Shown here piece after piece: positions 1 through 6,718 of a stretch of DNA of 64,000 nucleotides. Below the pieces are notes generated by a model. That model had not been told where the DNA came from. It was given only the letters and a program-made list of their open reading frames with translations, and did not search any database. The stretch is from Neptuniibacter sp. CAU 1671. Its GTDB lineage: Bacteria; Pseudomonadota; Gammaproteobacteria; Pseudomonadales; Balneatricaceae. The stretch is taken from NCBI RefSeq assembly GCF_029222905.1, contig NZ_JARHUE010000004.1, positions 1-64,000 on the forward strand, in the 5' to 3' direction. Position 1 is the first letter of the stretch, and each line of letters opens with the position of its first letter. The translations under genes and the position numbers were made by a program.

Positions 1-93
1 TTCGAATACATCGAAGTATTTTATAACCGCATACGTAGGCACTCGGCTTTGGGCTATGTCAGTCCGGCAGAGTATGAGCGCAAATGCGCATAA
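1..93 (+). CDS. IS3-family transposase OrfB, C-terminal end only
   Basis: The first 30 codons are open from the window edge and end at TAA. They encode the typical end of an IS3-group OrfB integrase: [19 protein letters not shown], the C-terminal segment that follows the DDE catalytic core. The catalytic residues lie outside the window, so activity cannot be judged. The frame is immediately followed by an inverted-repeat-like end. Confidence 0.9.
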   Translation, partial: FEYIEVFYNRIRRHSALGYVSPAEYERKCA

Positions 94-98
94 CCTAG

Positions 99-123
99 TG
101 TCTACTTTTTGTGGGTAGGACCA
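99..123 (+). repeat. Terminal inverted repeat (right) of the IS3-family element
   Basis: About 25 bp with the TG...CA ends usual for IS3 elements. Read on the minus strand it supplies the last six codons (GPTHKK) and the TAG stop of the AraC-family gene. Confidence 0.75.
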
Positions 124-1016
124 GAACGGCGCAACTGGCCAGGAGTGACGCCCAACTTAGACCGCAAGACCCGTGTCAGATGCGCCTGATCCGAGAAGCC
201 GCAGTCAAAAGCGATCTCTTTGATCGCCAGCACCCCCTCCTGCAGCATCTGGCGCGCCTTATCCACCCGAAGTGAGGTGACATAAGCATGAGGCGAACAG
301 TCAAAAGAGTCAGCAAATTTACGTGAAAAGGTCCAGACACCCAAGCCCACGACATCCGCCAGATCATCCATCCGAATCGTATGTTGAATATTGGCGTGAA
401 TGTACTCAACCAGACGTCGTTTTTGTGCCGGTGTCAGGCCACCCAGAGAATCGCGATCTTTAAAGGTCACATTGGCATAGTGACGCAGCAGATGCACCGC
501 CAGCTGCATCCCCAGCGACTCGGCATAAAGCGCCCCACCTAAACCCGAATCATGGGCTTCTGCATGGATCGCATCCACAATGGAAAGCAGCACCGGATCC
601 TGCATCTGCAACAGATCATGCAGAAACACCTCTTCAATCGGCCGATCCAGTGCATCTCCCGCCACCCGGGACATCAGGTCATTCGACAGATAGACATGAT
701 CCACGTCGATCTCTTCGGTCCAGTGCCAGTGAGAGTCATTCATGCTGGTCAATAATGACAGGTCACCGGACGAGCAGACCTTTTTGCTCCAGCGTCCGTC
801 AAAACAGCGCTGCATGGGGGTATGGCCCTTGCTGTAGCGGACAATCATATAATGGTCGATGGGTGGAATCGGCACATCTTGCCCCTGATAGCGGTAGGAC
901 CGCTGCGCAATACCGTTCCAGCCCAGATTATCGCTGGTGCTGAGCAGTTTGCCCGGCACCCATTTCGGAAGTTCATGTGGTTTGATTATATTCGGCATAT
1001 GCATCAACTCTCCCAA
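102..1016 (-). CDS. AraC-family transcriptional regulator, 3' end overwritten by IS
   Basis: A 304-residue AraC/XylS-type regulator. The N-terminal ~190 residues are a ligand-sensing or cupin-like region. The C-terminal ~100 residues contain two helix-turn-helices: MDDLADVVGLGVWTFSRKF and the second signature IKEIAFDCGFSDQAHLTRV, followed by GVTPGQLRR. The last six codons and the stop come from the IS3 terminal repeat, so the native C-terminus is altered just after the DNA-binding domain, and the protein may still be functional. A sigma-54-type promoter lies 125 bp upstream. Its target is unknown; the nearby monooxygenase/hydrolase genes are the natural guess. Confidence 0.85.
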   Translation of the reverse strand: MGELMHMPNIIKPHELPKWVPGKLLSTSDNLGWNGIAQRSYRYQGQDVPIPPIDHYMIVRYSKGHTPMQRCFDGRWSKKVCSSGDLSLLTSMNDSHWHWTEEIDVDHVYLSNDLMSRVAGDALDRPIEEVFLHDLLQMQDPVLLSIVDAIHAEAHDSGLGGALYAESLGMQLAVHLLRHYANVTFKDRDSLGGLTPAQKRRLVEYIHANIQHTIRMDDLADVVGLGVWTFSRKFADSFDCSPHAYVTSLRVDKARQMLQEGVLAIKEIAFDCGFSDQAHLTRVLRSKLGVTPGQLRRSGPTHKK

Positions 1017-1140
1017 ACCTCAGCGACGCACTGAACTCACAGCAGCCACATCGGTTCGGCTTTGTCTTTTTTTATTTTTATCACGCACCCAACGTCGTGC
1101 ATTGTCCGCCCAAACTCAACAGTGTGGACATTACGTATTC

Positions 1141-1156
1141 AGCAAGCCATATGCCA
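1141..1156 (-). promoter_or_regulatory. Candidate sigma-54 (-24/-12) promoter for the AraC gene
   Basis: On the minus strand it reads TGGCATATGGCTTGCT: TGGCAT, five bases, TTGCT, with the invariant GG and GC exactly ten bases apart. It lies 125 bp upstream of the AraC start and closely resembles the sites at 8537, 17620 and 26587. Confidence 0.6.
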
Positions 1157-1211
1157 AAACAGGCATGACCCGTTAATGTATTGATTTAAAGCGACTTTAA
1201 TTACAGGGATA

Positions 1212-1260
1212 GTAAACAGACAGCAGCAAAAGCGTTCGAAATTCAAACGTTCTGTTTGAA
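1212..1260. promoter_or_regulatory. Upstream activator-like element and inverted repeat
   Basis: Contains AAACAGA (1214-1220) and TCTGTTT (1251-1257) in opposite orientation, the core seen upstream of other sigma-54 sites in this island. It also contains a perfect 7-bp inverted repeat, TTCAAAC-N5-GTTTGAA (1242-1260). The rest of the 1017-1506 spacer shows no credible gene. Confidence 0.4.
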
Positions 1261-1344
1261 CTTCATACGCATCATCCGTCCGATGCGAGGTCATCAGCAA
1301 ACACCCTTAGAGTTAGGCCAGGGCGTTTCAGGTCAGCCTGAATG

Positions 1345-1380
1345 GTAAAAAAATGGGGGCGCAGCAGCGCTTTGCCCCCC
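1345..1380 (-). terminator. Rho-independent terminator of the monooxygenase/hydrolase operon
   Basis: The stem is formed by GGGGGC (1355-1360) and GCCCCC (1374-1379). On the minus strand it is followed by a run of seven T (1346-1353 region). It lies about 130 bp beyond the hydrolase stop. Confidence 0.7.
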
Positions 1381-1506
1381 AAAAAAATATTGACCAGCAT
1401 CGGCGACGAATGCTGCAACATGTCTCCTCTGGATCATGTCAATCGGGGATCAGATGACAGTCCAGTATCTGCCTCTAGGACAGAGGTCTGATGGTGGCTG
1501 CAGAGA

Positions 1507-2556
1507 TTAACTCTGCAGCAACGCATTCAGATAAGTATCCAACTGCTCCAACATCGCCGGATCTGTGCCAAACAAGCCCAGATGGCCATCAATGGATTGC
1601 AGTGGACGAAACTCACTGTCGGGAATCAACTGTTGCTCGGCCTGAGCATCAGCTGGCGGGAAAAACATGTCATGACTGATCGGCATGACAAAGGTTTTCG
1701 CCTTGATCCGTCCCAGTGCAGCGGCCAGATCACCCGCCGTATGACGACTGACATCAGCACGCTGCCATTTCCAGATCATCCGCAACAGGTTGTTGGGGTC
1801 CATCGGAGCAAAGTACCCGGTCATAAACTCATCAACAAAGGCACGCATGGAGTCGAAGCCCAATTCCCGGTGGCGGTTTGCCGCAAAGAAATCAGTGCTC
1901 CAGCCCATCACTGTCCAGAGTTTGGCATGGCGCTTCAGCCCGGCGATCATCTGCTCTGATGAAGCATAATGACCTTCTTTGTAGTTCGGGTCTGAAAGCA
2001 GTGCCTCGGCCAGGGTTTCAGCGAACATAAAATCATGCTCACTGTTTTTCGCCGTACCTGCGATCGGTGCCGCACGCTTCACGAACTCCGGATAGCGCAC
2101 TGCCCATTCATAGGTTTGCTGGGCGCCCATTGATCCACCCACCACCAGCGCCAGGCTTTCAATGCCAAAGTGCTCGGTCAGCAGCCGGTATTGTGCTCTG
2201 ACATCATCACTGATGCGCACAAATGGGAACGCAGGCCCCTGAAGACCCTCCCCCGCATTGCTGGGGGAGGTCGACAACCCATTGCCAATCTGGTTAACAA
2301 TGATGATGAAGTACTTGGTGGGGTCCAGTGCGCGGCCTTCGCCGATATACACCTGCTCCATGATCTTACTGGTACCGGAGTACCAGGTCGGGATCAGGAT
2401 GGCATTATCCTTGGCTGCATTGAGCTGTCCGAAAATGGACACTGCCAGCTTGCAGTTAGGGATCTTACCGCCCTCTTCCAGGTTTAAATCACCAATATCG
2501 ATGAGTTCAAACGGGCCATGATTTTCCTGTGAGTAATAACCACTCATATCATTCAC
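1507..2556 (-). CDS. Alpha/beta hydrolase of the MetX (homoserine acetyltransferase-like) family
   Basis: A 349-residue cytoplasmic alpha/beta-hydrolase. The nucleophile elbow is GGSMGAQ (Ser142), followed by the family segment YEWAVRYP. The other triad members are probably Asp296 (SHDMFF) and His325 (DGHLG). This layout is shared by homoserine/serine O-acyltransferases and by esterase-like relatives. It sits 45 bp downstream of the monooxygenase on the same strand, so the two are probably co-transcribed. With a Baeyer-Villiger enzyme next door, cleavage of the ester product is the likeliest role; that is inferred from context, and a methionine-biosynthesis role is less likely here. Confidence 0.8.
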   Translation of the reverse strand: MNDMSGYYSQENHGPFELIDIGDLNLEEGGKIPNCKLAVSIFGQLNAAKDNAILIPTWYSGTSKIMEQVYIGEGRALDPTKYFIIIVNQIGNGLSTSPSNAGEGLQGPAFPFVRISDDVRAQYRLLTEHFGIESLALVVGGSMGAQQTYEWAVRYPEFVKRAAPIAGTAKNSEHDFMFAETLAEALLSDPNYKEGHYASSEQMIAGLKRHAKLWTVMGWSTDFFAANRHRELGFDSMRAFVDEFMTGYFAPMDPNNLLRMIWKWQRADVSRHTAGDLAAALGRIKAKTFVMPISHDMFFPPADAQAEQQLIPDSEFRPLQSIDGHLGLFGTDPAMLEQLDTYLNALLQS

Positions 2557-2601
2557 CTCTTATTATGATTAGGGTGTAAGCCTTTCAGTTTGAAGCCCGA
2601 A

Positions 2602-4230
2602 TTACTTCATCTCGAAGCCAGGGTAACCCTGAGCTGCAACGTCATCACAATGCTTGTGGTAGTTACCCACACCGCCGATGTAAGAGATCAGGCGACGCGG
2701 TTTACCTTCAACGTTGGAACCCATGTACCAGGAGTCAGTTTTGACCACCAGTGTCTTGGCTGCCACCTCATCATGGTGTTCAACCCACTCAGTTTCAGTT
2801 TCCTGAGACACCTCAACCACTTTCTTGCCGTTTTTAATGGCGTGATCGATGCAGTTGGTGATCCAGTCCACCTGATACTGCAGACAGGTCGTCATGTTGC
2901 ACAGCGCAGCAGACGGCGCCAGCGGTGCACCCGTGGTGAACAGGTTTGGATAACCGTGGATCTGCATGCCCATTGCGGTAGTGATCTCTTTCTGCCACTG
3001 CTCTTTCAGGGAGCGGTTACCACGACCACGGAAGTCGATACGACTCAGCGCGCCGGAACCGGCATCAAAACCGATCGCCAGAATGATCACATCCACTTCA
3101 TGCACTTTGCCATCGGCGGTTTTAATGCCTTCAGCCACAAACTCTTCAATCGGTGCAGCCTGGCAATCCACCGCTTCCACGTTGTCCTGCAGGTAGACTT
3201 CAAGATATTTGTTTTCCAGCGGTACACGGTGGGTACCAAAGCCGTAGTCATCCTTGCCTGGAATCAGCAGGTCACACAGACGCTCATCATTGCCCAGACG
3301 GCTGCGCATTTTGCCGCGTACAAACTCAGAGATTTCTTCACTGACGCCTTCATCTACAAACATCTCAGGGAAAGATGCCAGCCACAGTGCCAGAGAGCCA
3401 TTTTCCCAACGGTCTTCCAGAAGCGCCTGACGCTCTTCCGGTGTGCAGTCTGCCCAGGCTTTATCATGGAAATCGTAATCAAAACCGGCAAAGGTAGTAC
3501 GCACTTTGGCTTTCAGTTCATTGAAACGATCACACCAGCCCGCCCAGTCTTGTTCACTGTATTTAGGGTTACGCATAGGGATGATGTACTGCGGCGTACG
3601 CACAAATACCTTCATGGAGCCCACTTCTGGGGCAATGGTCTGGATCACCTGAATACCGGTGGCGCCGGTACCAATCACCGCCACACGCTTGCCTTTCAGA
3701 TCAACTTCACCTTTTGGCCACAGACCGGTGGTATACACTTCGCCTTTGAAGTTCTGCTGGCCTTTGAAACGATTTTCCAGTGGCGCAGACAACATGCCGC
3801 AACAGGCAACAAGGAACTGACAGTTAATTTTTTCACCGGCATCGGTGGTTACATTCCAGCGGCCAGTGGCTTCATCGAAATGCGCAGAAGCGATACGAGT
3901 GCTGAACTGAATATCTTTTTTCAGATCCAGGCGGTCGGCCACAAAGTTCAACCACTCTTCTGTTTCAGGCTGCGCAGGAAAACGCTCGCTGGGCTTCCAG
4001 GACTTATACAGCTCTTCAGAGAACCAATACTGATAAATTTCAGCCTGAGAATCGAAACGCGCACCCGGGTAACGGTTCCAGTACCAGGTACCACCCACAC
4101 CGGTGCCGGTTTCATAGGCACGTACATTGAGTCCCATTTCACGTAAGCGGTGTAACTGGTATAAACCTGCAACCCCTGCACCAATTACCATTGCGTCTAA
4201 TACTGTTACATTTTCAGAAGAAGGATTCAT
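2602..4230 (-). CDS. Baeyer-Villiger-type flavin monooxygenase
   Basis: A 542-residue FAD/NADPH monooxygenase of the cyclohexanone/acetone monooxygenase type. It has an N-terminal FAD Rossmann motif GAGVAG (17-22), GGTWYWNRYPGARFD (about 46-60), an NADPH Rossmann motif GTGATG (187-192) and the segment GFGTHRVPLE near 340. The family fingerprint FxGxxxHxxxWP is present at 161-172 but reads FKGEVYTTGLWP, with Thr167 where His is expected. The expected reaction is conversion of a ketone to an ester or lactone, fitting the hydrolase gene that follows. Start ATG at 4230 with a purine-rich GGAGATG box upstream. The His-to-Thr change leaves the chemistry uncertain. Confidence 0.88.
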   Translation of the reverse strand: MNPSSENVTVLDAMVIGAGVAGLYQLHRLREMGLNVRAYETGTGVGGTWYWNRYPGARFDSQAEIYQYWFSEELYKSWKPSERFPAQPETEEWLNFVADRLDLKKDIQFSTRIASAHFDEATGRWNVTTDAGEKINCQFLVACCGMLSAPLENRFKGQQNFKGEVYTTGLWPKGEVDLKGKRVAVIGTGATGIQVIQTIAPEVGSMKVFVRTPQYIIPMRNPKYSEQDWAGWCDRFNELKAKVRTTFAGFDYDFHDKAWADCTPEERQALLEDRWENGSLALWLASFPEMFVDEGVSEEISEFVRGKMRSRLGNDERLCDLLIPGKDDYGFGTHRVPLENKYLEVYLQDNVEAVDCQAAPIEEFVAEGIKTADGKVHEVDVIILAIGFDAGSGALSRIDFRGRGNRSLKEQWQKEITTAMGMQIHGYPNLFTTGAPLAPSAALCNMTTCLQYQVDWITNCIDHAIKNGKKVVEVSQETETEWVEHHDEVAAKTLVVKTDSWYMGSNVEGKPRRLISYIGGVGNYHKHCDDVAAQGYPGFEMK

Positions 4231-4286
4231 AACACATCTCCGTTTTTTATGATTATCCTGACTAAGGTCATGACATTGCTTAAACT

Positions 4287-4302
4287 TGCGTTTAGGCTGC
4301 CC
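4287..4302 (-). promoter_or_regulatory. Weak candidate sigma-54 promoter for the monooxygenase operon
   Basis: The minus strand reads GGGCAGCCTAAACGCA. The GG/GC pair has the correct ten-base spacing, but the -12 box is ACGCA rather than TTGCA. It is 57 bp upstream of the monooxygenase start. No clear ACACTCTGT element is seen upstream, so this is the least certain site of the set. Confidence 0.3.
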
Positions 4303-4482
4303 CTATCAAATACCCTTTAAAACTATTCTCAGCGCGCCCGATTTTCTTGAACAAACTCAGGGATCTTTTGTAAAAATGCGTGTTTTGAATAAATAAAAAC
4401 CAAGAAGGGTTGAGAACAAAAAAAGGGCAAGCGGAGTTATCAGGGGCAACAACTCGGACTTGCCTAAAAGAGAAAGGAACAG

Positions 4483-4881
4483 CTATCGGAACGAAATTTT
4501 CTGATATTTTATTTTATTGTCGTGCACATAAATGGTGGCATCAGCCTCTTCAAAGTGAGGTGCTGCATCCCACTTGAGATGAATCAGATCACCTTCAACC
4601 GTCATAGAGTCAACCCTGATTTTCTGCCTTAAACCCAAACGCTTACGCCCCAGGCAGCCAGAGTAGTACTGCTTGATATTACTGTCGCCCAAGTAAAACT
4701 TTTCATTTACCACCAACACAGAGGTACTGTCGTAGTCCTGCATGATCTCGTCGACTACCGCAAAAACCTCGTCAGCCTCAGCGGGCATTTCAATATATTG
4801 GTTATATAGAAAAAGATGATGATTCAGTATTTTTTTGGCCGACTTTGCAGATCTTGGTTTTGAATGATTCATCATATCCAC
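4483..4881 (-). CDS. Small hypothetical protein, possibly NTF2/SnoaL-like
   Basis: A 132-residue cytoplasmic protein with no recognised motif. The N-terminus is basic (KPRSAKSAKK). The C-terminal half alternates strand-like segments (IRVDSMTVEGDLIHLKWDA, ATIYVHDNKIKYQKISFR) in a way reminiscent of NTF2-like folds, but this is only an impression. It lies upstream of and parallel to the monooxygenase, with a candidate sigma-54 site 38 bp before its start, so it is probably part of the same regulon. Confidence 0.6.
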   Translation of the reverse strand: MDMMNHSKPRSAKSAKKILNHHLFLYNQYIEMPAEADEVFAVVDEIMQDYDSTSVLVVNEKFYLGDSNIKQYYSGCLGRKRLGLRQKIRVDSMTVEGDLIHLKWDAAPHFEEADATIYVHDNKIKYQKISFR

Positions 4882-4918
4882 TACCTTTTATTTTTTATGA
4901 ACCATTTACGTACAGCAA

Positions 4919-4934
4919 TGCAATGGCATTACCG
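4919..4934 (-). promoter_or_regulatory. Candidate sigma-54 promoter for the small hypothetical gene
   Basis: The minus strand reads CGGTAATGCCATTGCA: GG and GC ten bases apart, a perfect TTGCA -12 box and a weaker -24 box. A TCTGTTTCAAACAG palindrome (5135-5148) lies about 200 bp upstream, resembling the activator elements elsewhere in the island. The remaining 4882-5247 spacer shows nothing else. Confidence 0.4.
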
Positions 4935-5134
4935 AGTTACGCAGAGTTATTAAATTCTGAATACAGTAACTAATTAAACGTTACTGAAGCCGATCTGCCT
5001 TTTATTGAATATTTCTTTGTTTTTTTTGAAAATCCGACCGGCCTGATTAACTAAATAAACTGCAGAGCGATAGCACACCACCCCGCCTCAGACAGACAAT
5101 ATCGACAGGATATTTGCGCCCCGAAACGCCCTTT

Positions 5135-5148
5135 TCTGTTTCAAACAG
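5135..5148. promoter_or_regulatory. TCTGTTTCAAACAG palindrome, activator-site-like
   Basis: CTGTTT-c-AAACAG is a perfect 6-bp palindrome with a one-base centre. Its TCTGTTTC half matches the element found upstream of the porin, pqqA and aco-type promoters. Confidence 0.35.
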
Positions 5149-5247
5149 CACTTAGTGATAGGTCTGAAAAAAAGCGAATTTGAAGGTGTCTGTCGGTGGG
5201 TTTCAGGCTAGGATTAATGAAACCCACATCAGCGATAAGGACTGATC

Positions 5248-5544
5248 ATGTATAAACAGATGTACTACACCGACGACCTGACCAACATGTCGGAAGAGAT
5301 CGTCTTCAAGCAGTTGCATGAGATTATCGAAAGCGGTGAGGAAGAGATAAAACCTACAGCGATTACCGTGCAGGATATAGCGGCAATCGCCCTGAACAAC
5401 ATCCCCCCAAAATACATCTGTAACGTGTTGGACAAGCATAATTTCCCCGCCAGTCTGAAAGCAGAACTGGAAAGTCTGGAGAAGTTTGCCCGTTATCAGG
5501 TGCTCAAGGCGATCCAGATCGTCAGAGATAACCCCCACGACTGA
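5248..5544 (+). CDS. ComFB-like (late competence development) domain protein
   Basis: A 98-residue cytoplasmic protein that is essentially one ComFB domain. The diagnostic stretch IAAIALNNIPPKYICN lies at about residues 46-61, between two helical segments. ComFB proteins are small and of largely unknown biochemical role; in several bacteria they sit near motility or nucleotide-signalling genes. The start is supported by AAGGA ten bases upstream. It is divergent from the island genes to its left and followed by a GNAT gene. Confidence 0.7.
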   Translation: MYKQMYYTDDLTNMSEEIVFKQLHEIIESGEEEIKPTAITVQDIAAIALNNIPPKYICNVLDKHNFPASLKAELESLEKFARYQVLKAIQIVRDNPHD

Positions 5545-5578
5545 AGCCGGTACCAGGCAGCCTCTAACGTTCAAGACA

Positions 5579-5600
5579 CAGAGCGGAGAAAACCGCTCTG
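5579..5600. other. Hairpin in the comFB-GNAT spacer
   Basis: CAGAGCGG (5579-5586) and CCGCTCTG (5593-5600) form a perfect 8-bp stem with a six-base loop. No T-run follows, so it is not a classical terminator; it lies in the leader of the next gene. Confidence 0.5.
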
Positions 5601-5615
5601 ACAGAGGACTCAAGT

Positions 5616-6200
5616 TTGAGATTGGAACGATACACCGGTGCTCGTTTACTCGACTATATAGATGAGCTGGCACGGCTGAGAATCGAAGTATTCAGAGCAT
5701 TTCCCTACCTCTATGAAGGCGACCCTGCCTACGAAGCTCGTTACCTGAAAACCTATATTGAATCCCCGGGCAGTGTGATTGTTCTGGCGCTGGAAGGGGA
5801 CAGCGTGGTGGGTGCAGCCAGCGGCATTCCGCTCAAATATGAAACCGATGTTGTCAAAAAACCCTTTCTTGACGCCGGTTATGATATCGACAGCCTGTTT
5901 TACTGCGGTGAATCCGTTTTGCTTGATCACTACCGCGGCCAGGGTATCGGTGTTGAATTTTTCAGGCACCGTGAAGCCCACGCCAAATCACTTGGCGGTT
6001 TCAGTCAGAGCTGTTTCTGTGCTGTGCAACGCCCGGCAGATCATCCGCTAAGGCCCACCGATTATGTGCCGCTGGACGGATTCTGGGAGAAACGCGGCTA
6101 TACCAAACAACCGGAACTGACGACCCAGTTCAGTTGGCGCGAGCTAGGTGAAGCGTCGGAGTCACCCAAACCGATGACATTTTGGCTGAAAACGCTGTAA
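5616..6200 (+). CDS. GNAT-family N-acetyltransferase
   Basis: A 194-residue acetyltransferase with the GNAT fold. The acetyl-CoA-binding segment is about residues 104-116 (LLDHYRGQGIGVEFF, carrying the Q/RxxGxG/A motif), preceded by a strand ending in GAASGIPLKY. The chosen start is TTG at 5616, because AGAGGA ends about eight bases before it and no ATG is available nearby. The substrate is unknown. It converges on the cytochrome/quinoprotein operon and shares a hairpin terminator with it. Confidence 0.8.
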   Translation: MRLERYTGARLLDYIDELARLRIEVFRAFPYLYEGDPAYEARYLKTYIESPGSVIVLALEGDSVVGAASGIPLKYETDVVKKPFLDAGYDIDSLFYCGESVLLDHYRGQGIGVEFFRHREAHAKSLGGFSQSCFCAVQRPADHPLRPTDYVPLDGFWEKRGYTKQPELTTQFSWRELGEASESPKPMTFWLKTL

Positions 6201-6202
6201 AA

Positions 6203-6222
6203 AAGCCGGCATACGCCGGCTT
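6203..6222. terminator. Bidirectional hairpin terminator
   Basis: AAGCCGGC-atac-GCCGGCTT, flanked by a run of A on the left (T on the minus strand). It serves the leftward cytochrome operon best and lies just beyond the rightward GNAT stop. Confidence 0.7.
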
Positions 6223-6228
6223 CATGAT

Positions 6229-6648
6229 TTATTTGGCGTCCGCCGCCAGTTTGTCAGAGGTGTCTCGTAAGAAGGCAATAATCTGCCAGATCTCTTCGTC
6301 AGTATGACTCTCTCTGAACGACCCCATGATGGTGTCAGGACGACCATGGATAATCACTGAATACATATATTCCGGTGTATTGCCACCACCGGGACGCCAT
6401 GGACCCGTCACCAGTGACGGTGCCCGTGAGCCTTTGCCCTCCGGGCCATGACAGAACAGACAGGTGTTACCAAACAGTTGTCGTCCCATGGCGATGGAAT
6501 CCGGATTACCCAGATGTTTTTCCGCCAGTGCCGACAGGGCTTCCTCAGAAATGCCGTCACCCTGAAGGCCTTCAACTCCAAATGCCCACGCTCCCGATAC
6601 GACGGCTGACAAAGCAACCGTCAGCGCCATTTTTTTAATCTGATGCAT
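6229..6648 (-). CDS. Periplasmic cytochrome c, partner of the first quinoprotein
   Basis: A 139-residue class I cytochrome c. It has a signal peptide (about residues 1-22, ending AWA), one haem motif CLFCH at about 64-68, and a distal Met in the DTIMGSF segment at about 106-110. It lies 70 bp downstream of the PQQ dehydrogenase on the same strand and is the probable direct electron acceptor of that enzyme in the periplasm, passing electrons on to the respiratory oxidase. It belongs to the same transcript as the quinoprotein, ending at the hairpin 6203-6222. Confidence 0.9.
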   Translation of the reverse strand: MHQIKKMALTVALSAVVSGAWAFGVEGLQGDGISEEALSALAEKHLGNPDSIAMGRQLFGNTCLFCHGPEGKGSRAPSLVTGPWRPGGGNTPEYMYSVIIHGRPDTIMGSFRESHTDEEIWQIIAFLRDTSDKLAADAK

Positions 6649-6718
6649 AGATAGATCCTAAAGTTCTGAGTGGAGCGGGCCTGCGACCCGCCCCGGATGT
6701 TACACCGTTAAACGGCCT

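Larger units (their letters stand above)
1..123 (+). mobile_element. Right end of an IS3-family insertion sequence
   Basis: The transposase tail (1-93) is followed by a right terminal repeat at 99-123 that starts TGTCTACTTTTTGTGGG and ends GGACCA, matching IS3-group ends. The boundary at about 123 falls inside the reading frame of the neighbouring AraC gene, so the element has inserted there. The left end is outside the window. Confidence 0.85.

Noticed and set aside
2590-4146. A 518-codon open frame on the plus strand
   Set aside because: It is antisense to the clearly real monooxygenase gene; its translation has no recognisable motif and is rich in His/Thr/Phe as expected of a shadow frame.
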